From Methanoregulaceae archaeon (GTDB lineage: Archaea; Halobacteriota; Methanomicrobia; Methanomicrobiales; Methanospirillaceae): a stretch of DNA of 6,282 bases. Location: NCBI GenBank assembly GCA_019695435.1, contig JACTVF010000146.1, positions 1 through 6,282 of the forward strand. The letters are read 5' to 3'. Within the stretch, counting starts at the first letter, position 1; each line of letters opens with the position of its first letter. Below, piece by piece: positions 1-5,930 of the stretch. The notes beneath the pieces were generated by a model. It was not told the DNA's origin. It saw only the letters and a list, made by a program, of their open reading frames with translations, and searched no databases. Both the position numbers and the translations under genes were made by a program.

Positions 1-1020
1 GGGGACAACCCGGTTACCGCGAAGGCCATTGCCCGGGAAGCCGGCATCTTGAAAGGCGGGACGGTCATGACGGGTAAAGAGTTCCGGGTGCTTTCGGCCG
101 AAGCGCAGGTTACGGCCGCAAAAAGCCTTGACGTGATGGCCCGCGCCGAACCCATGGACAAGTTCCTTCTCGTGCAGGCACTCCAGAAGATTGGTGCGGT
201 CGTGGCCGTCACCGGCGACGGGACAAACGATGCCCCGGCACTCAAACACGCGGACGTGGGGCTTGCGATGGGCATGGCCGGTACCGAAGTAGCCCGGGAG
301 GCAAGCGACATTATCCTTCTCGACGACTCCTTTGCTTCGATCACGAGTGCAGTCTGGTGGGGTCGGGCGCTGTACGAGAACATTCAGCGCTTCCTCCTCT
401 TCCAGCTTACCATCAATTTCTGTGCCTGTATCCTTGTCTTTATTGCGCCGCTTCTCGGGTACCCGGAGCCGTTTACCATTCTTGAGATCCTCTGGATCAA
501 CATCATCATGGACACGCTCGCCGCGTTTGCGCTCTGTTCGGAGGCGCCGCATCGCGGACTGCTCGACCGGAAACCGATTCCACGCGACGCCCCGATCATC
601 ACGCCGTTTATGTGGGTCTCGATCGCGATCACCGGCGCCTTTCTTGTCATCAGCGGCCTCCTCCAGCTCGGTACCGGGTTCCTGGGAGGAAAAACCGATG
701 TGGAGATCGGCACGGTCTTCTTTGCCGCATTTATCATTGCCACCGTGATAAACGGGTTCAACTGCCGGGCGATGGACGGGAAGATGCCACAGTTTTTCAG
801 AGGCAATCCGACGTTTTTCCTCGTCATGGGTGGGATTGTGCTTATCCAGGTTCTCATCATCCAGTTCGGCGGTGCAATCTTTGGTACCGTGCCGCTCACG
901 CCGGTAGAATGGGTGACAATCGCGGTTGCAGCGGCGGTACCGGTGCTGGTCATCGGGTTTTTGATCCGGTGCGCATTCGGCTGGTATGGTGCGGCCAAAA
1001 AGATCCCTGCGGTTGCATAA
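1..1020 (+). CDS. Calcium-transporting P-type ATPase (P2B-like), C-terminal part; 5' end outside window
   Basis: The frame is open from base 1, starting with GDNPVTAKAIAREAGI, and gives 339 residues to the TAA. This is the end of the P domain plus the C-terminal membrane domain of a cation pump that uses ATP to export Ca2+. The hinge motif TGDGTNDAPAL lies at residues 71-81 and is followed by the usual DVGLAMG segment. About six hydrophobic helices follow (M5 near 131-153, M6 159-179, M7 203-223, M8 237-252, M9 270-289, M10 304-325). M6 carries N and D four residues apart in WINIIMDT, matching the SERCA site II ligands. In M5 the asparagine is present, but the site I glutamate position appears to be alanine, as in plasma-membrane (P2B) pumps. 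The A domain, the phosphorylated aspartate (DKTG) and the nucleotide-binding domain must lie upstream of the window. The family is certain. The ion is inferred, because some relatives were annotated as pumps for other cations. Confidence 0.95.
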   Translation, partial: GDNPVTAKAIAREAGILKGGTVMTGKEFRVLSAEAQVTAAKSLDVMARAEPMDKFLLVQALQKIGAVVAVTGDGTNDAPALKHADVGLAMGMAGTEVAREASDIILLDDSFASITSAVWWGRALYENIQRFLLFQLTINFCACILVFIAPLLGYPEPFTILEILWINIIMDTLAAFALCSEAPHRGLLDRKPIPRDAPIITPFMWVSIAITGAFLVISGLLQLGTGFLGGKTDVEIGTVFFAAFIIATVINGFNCRAMDGKMPQFFRGNPTFFLVMGGIVLIQVLIIQFGGAIFGTVPLTPVEWVTIAVAAAVPVLVIGFLIRCAFGWYGAAKKIPAVA

Positions 1021-1042
1021 CCCGGATGCCAGCCTCCCCTTT

Positions 1043-1059
1043 TTGCACTGTGAGTGCAA
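1043..1059 (+). terminator. Small hairpin after the ATPase gene
   Basis: TTGCACT and AGTGCAA form a perfect 7-bp stem with a GTG loop, starting 22 bases after the ATPase stop. The stem is preceded by a T-run but has no T-tract after it, so it is a weak candidate for a transcript end or 3' processing signal. Confidence 0.3.
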
Positions 1060-1109
1060 GGGAACGATCCATTCCCATTATCCGTTACCGGTAAATACCT
1101 CATCGTACC

Positions 1110-1117
1110 TTATGATA
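1110..1117 (+). promoter_or_regulatory. Possible TATA box for the flavin reductase gene
   Basis: TTATGATA is the most TATA-like stretch before the flavin reductase gene. It would place transcription start near 1140 and leave a leader of about 45 bases. A perfect 10-bp palindrome, TTACCGGTAA, lies just upstream at 1085-1094, and TTACCGG recurs at 1153-1159. The assignment rests on position and composition only. Confidence 0.25.
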
Positions 1118-1186
1118 CCATGGAAGACCCGGGCCGGGCCGGCAAGGGATAGTTACCGGATCTGCCCCGGCTGTATGAGGTGGACT

Positions 1187-1750
1187 ATGGAAAAAGTTCA
1201 GTTACCAAACCAGGCCCCCGCAGCGCCGATGCCCGTAGTGATCGCCGGCGCGCTCGTGAAGGGAAAGGTGAACTACCTTGCAATCGGTGCATTCGGTGTC
1301 ATGTCCATGCAGCCGCCGCTTATCTATATCGCATCCATGAAGGCCCACTTTACCAACGCCGGGATAAAAGAGACCGGGTACTTCAGCATCAATGTGCCCT
1401 CCGCAGCTCTTGTTAAAGAGACCGATTATTGCGGGCTCGTCTCGGGACGCGATACCGACAAATCCACGGTATTTTCGGTGTTCTATGGGAGGGAAAAGCA
1501 CGCCCCGCTGATCCGGGAGTGCCCGGTAAATGTTGTCTGCAAAGTGGTAAAAACCCTGGAGTTTCCCAACAACGAGGTCTTCATCGGAGAAGTCGTCGAA
1601 TATTACGTGGACAAGACCTGCCTTACGGACAACACCCCAGACGCAAAAAAGATCGACCCGCTGCTGCTCGCCGGCCGCTCGTACCGGAAACTGGGGCGGG
1701 TCGCCGGCACGGCTTTCACCGCAGGAAAAGCCCTCATAAAAAAATCCTGA
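1187..1750 (+). CDS. Flavin reductase-like, FMN-binding domain protein
   Basis: This encodes 187 residues, the usual length for the single-domain flavin reductase-like (flavoredoxin / ferric reductase) family. Proteins of this fold are cytoplasmic homodimers that bind FMN and move electrons between NAD(P)H, flavin or other acceptors. Family signs are PMPVVIAGALV at residues 14-24, the segment NYLAIGAFGVMSMQPPLIYI at 29-48, an FSINVPS stretch at 66-72, CGLVSGRDTDKST at 82-94 (with one of several cysteines) and GEVVEYYVD at 134-142. I chose ATG 1187 because GAGGTG, a perfect match to the archaeal anti-SD, lies four bases upstream at 1177-1182. The frame is open further back, but that extension overlaps the ATPase gene and has no family similarity. 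An ATG at 1175 would overlap the SD. The physiological partner cannot be read from the neighbours, and the gene probably stands alone. Confidence 0.92.
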   Translation: MEKVQLPNQAPAAPMPVVIAGALVKGKVNYLAIGAFGVMSMQPPLIYIASMKAHFTNAGIKETGYFSINVPSAALVKETDYCGLVSGRDTDKSTVFSVFYGREKHAPLIRECPVNVVCKVVKTLEFPNNEVFIGEVVEYYVDKTCLTDNTPDAKKIDPLLLAGRSYRKLGRVAGTAFTAGKALIKKS

Positions 1751-1755
1751 TCCTC

Positions 1756-1761
1756 TTTTTT
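1756..1761 (+). terminator. T-tract terminator of the flavin reductase gene
   Basis: Six T residues start five bases after the TGA in a pyrimidine-rich stretch, which suits archaeal intrinsic termination. A small hairpin, TGCCG-CAC-CGGCA (1761-1773), overlaps the last T of the tract. Confidence 0.45.
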
Positions 1762-1773
1762 GCCGCACCGGCA

Positions 1774-2097
1774 CAAGGTTCGCGCAAAGGGGGATCGTGA
1801 CGATGCGGTACGGGATTTGCCAGGGGCTGCATGCCTTCCTTTGCCGTTTTTTAGGGGGAAAGAAGTCTTTGGCTCGGAAGAAACGTACTGGTTCTTGCGG
1901 TTCTTAAATCGCCTGTTAACGTCTTCGAGGGAGAGCCAGTCTCCCCATGATGTCCATCGGACCGGCTGAATGGTTACCTGTTACTATAAGGAGAGCGCTG
2001 CACCAATAAGTACCATAGGCAAGTCGTGTTGCCGCCGGATGCAAAGATCGGGTATCCCGAATTTGAACGTGATGAAAAGGAGAAGATATTCACAATT
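1774..2097. other. Intergenic region before the coiled-coil gene
   Basis: No convincing gene lies here on either strand, and the open frames are short with non-protein-like composition. Visible elements are an 11-bp palindrome ATCGT-G-ACGAT (1794-1804), a T6 run (1845-1850), a perfect 6-bp hairpin GGGAGA-GCCAG-TCTCCC (1929-1945) and a TATA-like site near 1982. The last 72 bases (2026-2097) are in frame with the next gene and could belong to it if GTG 2026 is the true start. Confidence 0.5.
1982..1989 (+). promoter_or_regulatory. Possible TATA box for the coiled-coil gene
   Basis: TACTATAA is a fair match to an archaeal TATA element and predicts transcription start near 2010. That gives an 86-base leader to ATG 2098 or a very short leader to GTG 2026. 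Confidence 0.3.
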
Positions 2098-2589
2098 ATG
2101 GAAAAATCTGGTAGTGATGCCGGCGAGAATTGCGTTGCAGCACTTGAAAAGAAGGTCAATGAGATGGAAGCGCTTGTGGAGGGACTCACGCAGGAACTTC
2201 TGGATCTCAAGGCCATTAACATGGAGATATCCAAGCATACCGAAGAGTGCAGCCTGCAGGAACTCAAATGTATGCAGATGGCGGTCCAGGGTACCCAAGT
2301 GCCGCCCGGCGCTGTTGCTGTTGGTGGGACAGCCCCGCAGGGTAGCATGGTCATGGTGAGAAGTGGTGCCCGTGATGAGGATGCTGAGCCCCAGCCCCCG
2401 GCTGAGACGGCAATGGACATGATCATGCAGACAGATGGGACGATGAAACTTGAGCCCCGGCGCGGAAACAAGAACTGCATCGTCGCTTCAGTAGGCTATG
2501 GCACCTCGGCAAACTATGGCAAAAACAAGAAAGGAATATCAGTCAAGCCCAGGCAGAGCAAGCTCATCTGTGCAGTTGAAAAAAACTAG
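2098..2589 (+). CDS. Hypothetical protein with N-terminal coiled coil
   Basis: I do not recognise this family. From ATG 2098 the product has 163 residues. Residues 13-50 form a strongly heptad-patterned, acidic helix (ALEKKVNEMEALVEGLTQEL and onward), likely a coiled coil for self-association. Residues 64-105 are rich in G, V, P, A and acidic residues and look like a flexible linker. The last 45 residues are basic, with PRRGNKN and repeated lysines. Cysteines occur at 12, 51, 58, 127 and 158. There is no signal peptide or membrane helix, so a cytoplasmic protein is likely. The start is uncertain: AGGAGA (2078-2083) lies rather far (14 bases) from ATG 2098, while an in-frame GTG at 2026 would add 24 residues but lacks an SD. 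The heptad-patterned region gives the best support that this frame is the real one. A function cannot be given. Confidence 0.72.
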   Translation: MEKSGSDAGENCVAALEKKVNEMEALVEGLTQELLDLKAINMEISKHTEECSLQELKCMQMAVQGTQVPPGAVAVGGTAPQGSMVMVRSGARDEDAEPQPPAETAMDMIMQTDGTMKLEPRRGNKNCIVASVGYGTSANYGKNKKGISVKPRQSKLICAVEKN

Positions 2590-2687
2590 TCCAAACTGTC
2601 TGATTCTACCAAGTAGGGATCTGCATCAGGATCCGGATCTTTGCACATCGTGAGGGCACGTTCCGGGCCATTGAACGGGGCGTCTGC
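2590..2687. other. Gap between the coiled-coil gene and the palindrome
   Basis: No gene is seen here. The stretch holds three close copies of GGATC (2617, 2629, 2635) and a weak hairpin CGTTC/GAACG (2659-2663 with 2673-2677). There is no T-tract, so the end of the upstream transcript is not apparent. Confidence 0.4.
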
Positions 2688-2706
2688 CTGTTATGAATCA
2701 TAACAG
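2688..2706. promoter_or_regulatory. 19-bp palindrome, probable operator before the TPR gene
   Basis: CTGTTATGAATCATAACAG is a perfect dyad with 9-bp arms around one central base. It ends 27 bases before the ATG of the small TPR gene and contains TTATGAAT, which could itself serve as a TATA element. That position and symmetry suit the binding site of a dimeric helix-turn-helix regulator that blocks or aids promoter use. As RNA it could also form a 9-bp stem, but no T-tract follows, so a terminator is less likely. Confidence 0.5.
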
Positions 2707-2733
2707 TGATTATCTAGTTAATAGGAGTAAATC

Positions 2734-2880
2734 ATGGAAAATCTGACAGTACAATATTACGATGAAGGTCTTGATTTTGCCAATCTTGGTCAGTGTTCAG
2801 AAGCAGTTGCACCTTTTGATAGAGCGATTGCCATTAACCCAGATTACACCGGGGCGAAACAGATCGGGAAATTGCATTAA
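2734..2880 (+). CDS. Single-TPR small protein, 3' end probably frameshifted
   Basis: The product has 48 residues and an ideal ribosome-binding site (TAGGAG at 2722-2727, six bases before ATG). Residues 5-38 match one tetratricopeptide repeat at all key positions: G12, F15, A24, F28, A31 and P36, ending in AINPDY. TPR helices pair into scaffolds that bind peptides or partner proteins, but one repeat alone would need to self-associate or pack on another protein. The C-terminus IGKLH is untypical. Restoring one base near 2863 would continue as REIALKKQT and stop at TGA 2892-2894, a typical TPR capping helix giving 53 residues. This suggests a one-base deletion (real or a sequencing error) in an originally slightly longer gene. 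A role in protein folding beside the chaperonin is possible, but adjacency is the only hint. Confidence 0.72.
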   Translation: MENLTVQYYDEGLDFANLGQCSEAVAPFDRAIAINPDYTGAKQIGKLH

Positions 2881-2894
2881 AAAAACAAACATGA

Positions 2895-3175
2895 CCGCCC
2901 TTGTGTTAATTAAACGGCAACCTGTTTCCGGTTCCCCTGATCCTGTAACCCGGGCTACAGATAGACATATGAGGCCACGAAGCAACTCTTGCCCGTTACA
3001 AGAATGCACGGGAACCGGTGTCACCGGCCGGGGGGCGACATCTCTGCGAACAAACCATGATGTGGAGATATTGTAATCCCCGGTTATGAGTGCATAGCAC
3101 CCGATGGGGCAGACCGGGAGTACGAACGGCTTTGCCGGAATACCAGAAACGAAAATAAAAACAGTGAGGTTTGAA
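2895..3175. other. Structured region before the thermosome gene
   Basis: No believable gene is present; the longest open frame here has antisense-like or random composition. The region contains nested inverted repeats. CCGGTTCCC (2928-2936) pairs with GGGAACCGG (3010-3018) and encloses two smaller dyads: CTGTA/TACAG (2943-2960) and GCA..TCTTG/CAAGA..TGC (2982-3007). Next to these is CCGGTG-T-CACCGG (3015-3027). GATATTGTAA (3067-3076) is a weak TATA candidate, and AAAATAAAA (3152-3160) is AT-rich but too close to the start unless the transcript is nearly leaderless. It may hold the chaperonin promoter and its control sites, or a small RNA. Confidence 0.35.
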
Positions 3176-4786
3176 ATGTCACAACAGCTTGGCGGACAGC
3201 CAATTATCATTCTCAGCCAGGGAACAACACGAAATCGCGGGCAGGAAGCCCAGCACTCGAATATTATGGCTGCAAAGGCAATTGCCGGCGCGGTCCGGAC
3301 CACCCTTGGTCCCCGGGGTATGGACAAGATGCTTGTCGGCTCAACCGGGGATATTGTCATAACAAACGATGGTGCGACAATTTTGAGTGAGATCTCGGTC
3401 CAGCATCCCGGCGGGAAGATGATGGTCGAAGTCGCAATGACCCAGGATGACGAGGTTGGAGACGGAACCACGACCGCAGTTGTCATTGCCGGTGCCTTGA
3501 TGGAACAGGCAGAAAAACTGCTCGAACTGGGAATCCACCCGACCGTTATCTCCCAGGGATACCGTCTGGGAATGGAAAAAGCCCTTGAGATCACAAACTC
3601 CCTTTCGTTCAAGGTCGATCCGACCGACAGAAAGACACTTATCAAGGTCGCCGACACTGCAATCACGGGGAAATCGATCGAATCGGTCAAGGGGAAACTT
3701 GATGGCATCATCGTGGATGCTGTCATGGCCATCGCAGAAAAGATCGATGGGAAATATGTCGCCGATGAAGACGACGTGATGATCAAGAAGCAGAAGGGTA
3801 AGTCAATGGATGATTCCGAGCTCGTCCGTGGTATTGTCCTAGACAAGAAGCGTGTAAGCGAGGGCATGCCAAAGAAGGTCACAAAGGCCAGGGTTGCACT
3901 TATTGCGACCCCGATGGAGATCACAAAAACTCAGGTAAAGGCCAAGATAAAGATTACGACCGCTGATCAGATCTCCGCATTCTCCGGACAGGAGCGGGAT
4001 ACCTTGAAAAAACTGGCCGATTCCGTGATCAAATCAGGTGCAAATGTCGTGCTCTGCCAGAAGGGCATTGCAGACCCGGTCCAGTTCTATCTTGCAAAGC
4101 ACGGCGTGTATGCAGTTGAGGACGTTCCTGAAAAGGATCTTAAGTATGCAGCACGTGCACTGACCGGAAACATCGTCACCAAGCCAGAAGACCTGACGGC
4201 AAAGGATCTCGGGCATGCCGAGGTTGTCGAAGAGGACAACGATATCGACATCACCCGGATATCCGGGTGCAAGAACCCCAAGACCGTCAGCATCCTGCTC
4301 CGGGGCACGAGCGACTATCTTCTTGACGAGCTGGAGCGTGCGGTTGTTGATGGCACCCGCGTGGTCATGGATGCAATCGAAGACGGCACGTACGTGGTTG
4401 GCGGCGGTGCAGTGGAGACCGAGCTCTTAATGAAGATCCGAAATTACGCTGAGACGGTCGGGGGACGGGTACAGCTGGCAATCGAGGGATACGCAACGGC
4501 CTTTGAGACCATCCCCCGTACCCTTGCAGAAAACTCCGGATACAACCCGATCGACAAGCTGGTCGCACTCAAGAACTCCCATGCGAAGGGGGAGAAGACG
4601 GCCGGCCTCAACGTTTTCACAGGAGAGGTCATTGATATGCTCGATGAGGGTGTACTTGAGCCGCTCCGGTCCAAGCGCCAGTCCATCCAGAGCGCATCTG
4701 AGACCGCGATCATGCTCATCCGTATCGATGATATGATGATCACACAGTCTAAAAATCCCGCCGCCGGACAGATGCCGGGCATGTGA
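3176..4786 (+). CDS. Thermosome subunit (group II chaperonin)
   Basis: This is a complete 536-residue chaperonin subunit. Thermosomes are cytoplasmic double-ring ATPases with a built-in lid that fold proteins. The order is equatorial, intermediate, apical, intermediate, equatorial. Visible ATP-site elements are TTLGPRGMDKML (42-53), GDIVITNDGATIL (58-70), GDGTTTAVV (95-103), the catalytic-type aspartate D392 in AVVDGTRVV, GGGAVE (410-414 core), LAENSGYNPID (450-460) and the C-terminal IRIDDMM. The apical protrusion lies roughly at 220-330. ATG 3176 is chosen because GAGGT (3166-3170) is five bases upstream and MSQQLGGQPI matches the normal N-terminus; an in-frame ATG at 3104 would add 24 unrelated residues. 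Oddities are HPGG where HPAA is usual, RGTSD where RGGT is usual, VDG in place of HDA around D392, and a short tail with no GGM repeats. These suggest a diverged paralogue beside a more typical subunit elsewhere in the genome. Confidence 0.97.
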   Translation: MSQQLGGQPIIILSQGTTRNRGQEAQHSNIMAAKAIAGAVRTTLGPRGMDKMLVGSTGDIVITNDGATILSEISVQHPGGKMMVEVAMTQDDEVGDGTTTAVVIAGALMEQAEKLLELGIHPTVISQGYRLGMEKALEITNSLSFKVDPTDRKTLIKVADTAITGKSIESVKGKLDGIIVDAVMAIAEKIDGKYVADEDDVMIKKQKGKSMDDSELVRGIVLDKKRVSEGMPKKVTKARVALIATPMEITKTQVKAKIKITTADQISAFSGQERDTLKKLADSVIKSGANVVLCQKGIADPVQFYLAKHGVYAVEDVPEKDLKYAARALTGNIVTKPEDLTAKDLGHAEVVEEDNDIDITRISGCKNPKTVSILLRGTSDYLLDELERAVVDGTRVVMDAIEDGTYVVGGGAVETELLMKIRNYAETVGGRVQLAIEGYATAFETIPRTLAENSGYNPIDKLVALKNSHAKGEKTAGLNVFTGEVIDMLDEGVLEPLRSKRQSIQSASETAIMLIRIDDMMITQSKNPAAGQMPGM

Positions 4787-4807
4787 TGATCGTTTTATCA
4801 TTTTTTT
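4786..4807 (+). terminator. Terminator of the thermosome gene
   Basis: ATGAT (4786-4790) and ATCAT (4797-4801) form a weak stem that overlaps the stop codon and leads directly into seven T residues (4801-4807). This is a good archaeal T-tract terminator. Confidence 0.6.
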
Positions 4808-4828
4808 GCTCTGTAGAAATCCCCAAAT

Positions 4829-4833
4829 AAAAA
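4829..4833 (-). terminator. Possible minus-strand T-tract terminator
   Basis: On the minus strand this reads TTTTT followed by ATTT. It lies downstream of the minus-strand genes and 22 bases from the thermosome T-tract, as expected where two convergent transcripts meet. Confidence 0.35.
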
Positions 4834-4838
4834 CGAGT

Positions 4839-4870
4839 TGTACCGACGAGACCGAAAGATCTAAGGTACA
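4839..4870. repeat. Inverted repeat TGTACC/GGTACA
   Basis: TGTACC (4839-4844) pairs with GGTACA (4865-4870) across 20 bases. It sits between the convergent genes and abuts the next, longer inverted repeat, so the two could form tandem hairpins. Confidence 0.4.
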
Positions 4871-4914
4871 TTGTCTCCTTACCTCAATGTGTGCACAAAG
4901 AGTCAGGAGACAAT
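4870..4914. repeat. 10-bp inverted repeat ATTGTCTCCT / AGGAGACAAT
   Basis: The two arms (4870-4879 and 4905-4914) are perfect complements separated by 25 bases that include the palindrome GTGCAC. The right arm overlaps the stop codon of the possible frameshifted minus-strand gene, so the hairpin would sit at the 3' end of that transcript. No T-tract directly follows on either strand. It could be a 3'-end stabilising hairpin, a regulator site or a mobile-element end; nothing else favours the last. Confidence 0.45.
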
Positions 4915-5098
4915 TAAGAAATCTGCGAGCCGGAATATCAGGTTTATCCTAGCCGCCATTTCTATCGTAAAGTCCACGCCTCTCAATCCGTATTCCTGTA
5001 AATTTTCAAAGAAAATCTACAGCCAACACCAACTTCTCGTCCTGATTTTGTTCAAAGATTTCCGTAACCAGCACTACCGGGAATTCATCGAAAATCAT
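4903..5098 (-). pseudogene. Possible frameshifted small gene downstream of the methyltransferase
   Basis: Two minus-strand frames join into one protein-like sequence. The first runs from ATG 5098 for 30 codons (MIFDEFPVVLVTEIFEQNQD, then EKLVLAVDFL) to a TGA at 5006. The second runs from 5010 to a TGA at 4903 and reads FENLQEYGLRGVDFTIEMAA, then RINLIFRLADFLIVS. Removing one T from the run at the junction fuses them as VDF-FENLQ, giving about 65 residues. The composition (regular hydrophobic and acidic spacing, plausible helices) looks like real protein, but I do not recognise the family. The start lies 77 bases after the methyltransferase stop on the same strand, so co-transcription is possible. 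There is no clear SD. A plus-strand open frame covers the same bases but has less protein-like composition. It could be a degraded gene, a programmed shift or a sequencing error. Confidence 0.35.
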
Positions 5099-5175
5099 TT
5101 TTTTCAAATTATTTCTCGGCACCTATGCAGTTGGTTCGAGGGGTGCATCCTGATACCTTCGCGGAACCGGGGATA

Positions 5176-5775
5176 TCATCTCTGAATCGCCGCATATACC
5201 CAAACAAGAAGCGGGATGAGCGCCGGGACCTCCTTCTTGTACCGGGCATAGTCCTCTCCGAATTCCTCCAGCAGGTACTTCTCTTCCGTCCGGATCTTCC
5301 AGAGATAGGCGGCCAGTATCAGGAGAAATGCGATCAGACCCAGCGGTTCACCAATGATGATGGCCGTACCGGCTATCGCGAACGATATGCCGGTATAGAT
5401 CGGGTGCCGCACGATACTGTACGGCCCGGTCCTGATCAGTTTGTGGTCTACCCGGATCGCAGGCATACTGCTCCAGTACTTCCCTAAATGCACCCGTGCC
5501 CAGACTGCAAAACCGAGGCCCATAAGGGTGATGATCGTGCCGGTCAGTCCAATGGCAAGGTCGTTGGGTATAGTCCTCTGGACCAGAAAGCCGGGCGAGA
5601 ACTCGGCTGAGTAGAAAACACAGAAACCCCATACCAGCGCAATCACGATAAGCTCCCGGGTCCATCGGGAGGACTGCTGGCGTTTCACTGGCGACCGGGT
5701 CATCAATGCAGTGATGAGCCAGTATCCCCAGAAGACGACCCACGCAAGAGCGACTGCCAGGAAGAAGGTATCCAC
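5176..5775 (-). CDS. Isoprenylcysteine carboxyl methyltransferase family membrane protein
   Basis: The product has 199 residues with about five hydrophobic helices (near 3-25, 41-60, 74-93, 130-142 and 144-159). It belongs to the ICMT/PEMT-like membrane methyltransferases, which use S-adenosylmethionine at the cytoplasmic membrane face; an archaeal member from Methanosarcina has a known crystal structure. Diagnostic segments are ARVHLGKYWS (93-102), LIRTGPYSIVRHPIYTGI (113-130) with the family RHP signature, and EEKYLLEEFGEDYARYKKEV (164-183) near the C-terminus, which form the cofactor site and C-terminal helix. I chose the GTG at 5775 because GGAGAG lies about six bases upstream and the next residues start the first membrane helix. 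A TTG at 5853 would add 26 basic residues without an SD. The substrate is unknown: archaea lack typical CaaX-prenylated proteins, so a lipid or small isoprenoid acid is possible. Confidence 0.92.
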   Translation of the reverse strand: MDTFFLAVALAWVVFWGYWLITALMTRSPVKRQQSSRWTRELIVIALVWGFCVFYSAEFSPGFLVQRTIPNDLAIGLTGTIITLMGLGFAVWARVHLGKYWSSMPAIRVDHKLIRTGPYSIVRHPIYTGISFAIAGTAIIIGEPLGLIAFLLILAAYLWKIRTEEKYLLEEFGEDYARYKKEVPALIPLLVWVYAAIQR

Positions 5776-5930
5776 GATTGCTCTCCGTATCAGGTATACT
5801 GGTCTATGTCGCCGGATATTGAACCTTTGTACTGAACCGCCGCCTCCTGGCAATACGCCCTAGGTTCGGGCCCGATGTTGTACTGATTCTCGGCCCGCAC
5901 GGTGCGATCTTCGTTTTCCGGAAGGAACGG

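Noticed and set aside
384..1103. Long minus-strand open frame opposite the ATPase
   Set aside because: It is a shadow of the GC-rich ATPase coding strand, with low-complexity composition and no family signs.
986..1186. Longer start for the flavin reductase-like protein
   Set aside because: It would overlap the ATPase end and adds sequence with no family character; GAGGTG points to ATG 1187.
2617..2639. Three GGATC copies as a repeat element
   Set aside because: The copies are only five bases long and unevenly spaced; this is compatible with chance.
2928..3018. tRNA-like cloverleaf
   Set aside because: The outer stem and two hairpins lack the conserved tRNA D-loop, anticodon-arm and GGTTCRA signals, and there is no 7-bp acceptor stem in the right geometry.
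2762..3076. 104-codon plus-strand open frame over the TPR gene and the gap after it
   Set aside because: It overlaps the well-supported TPR gene in another frame, has no SD, and its product has random-looking composition.
3104..3175. Longer start for the thermosome at an upstream in-frame ATG
   Set aside because: The added 24 residues do not resemble the family, and a good SD precedes ATG 3176, where the normal N-terminal sequence begins.
2797..3924. 375-codon minus-strand open frame
   Set aside because: Most of it is antisense to the thermosome and serine/isoleucine-rich, as expected of a shadow frame.
4871..5185. 104-codon plus-strand open frame after the thermosome
   Set aside because: It begins with TTG within an inverted repeat, has no SD and an untypical composition; the minus strand looks more protein-like. 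It is not fully excluded.
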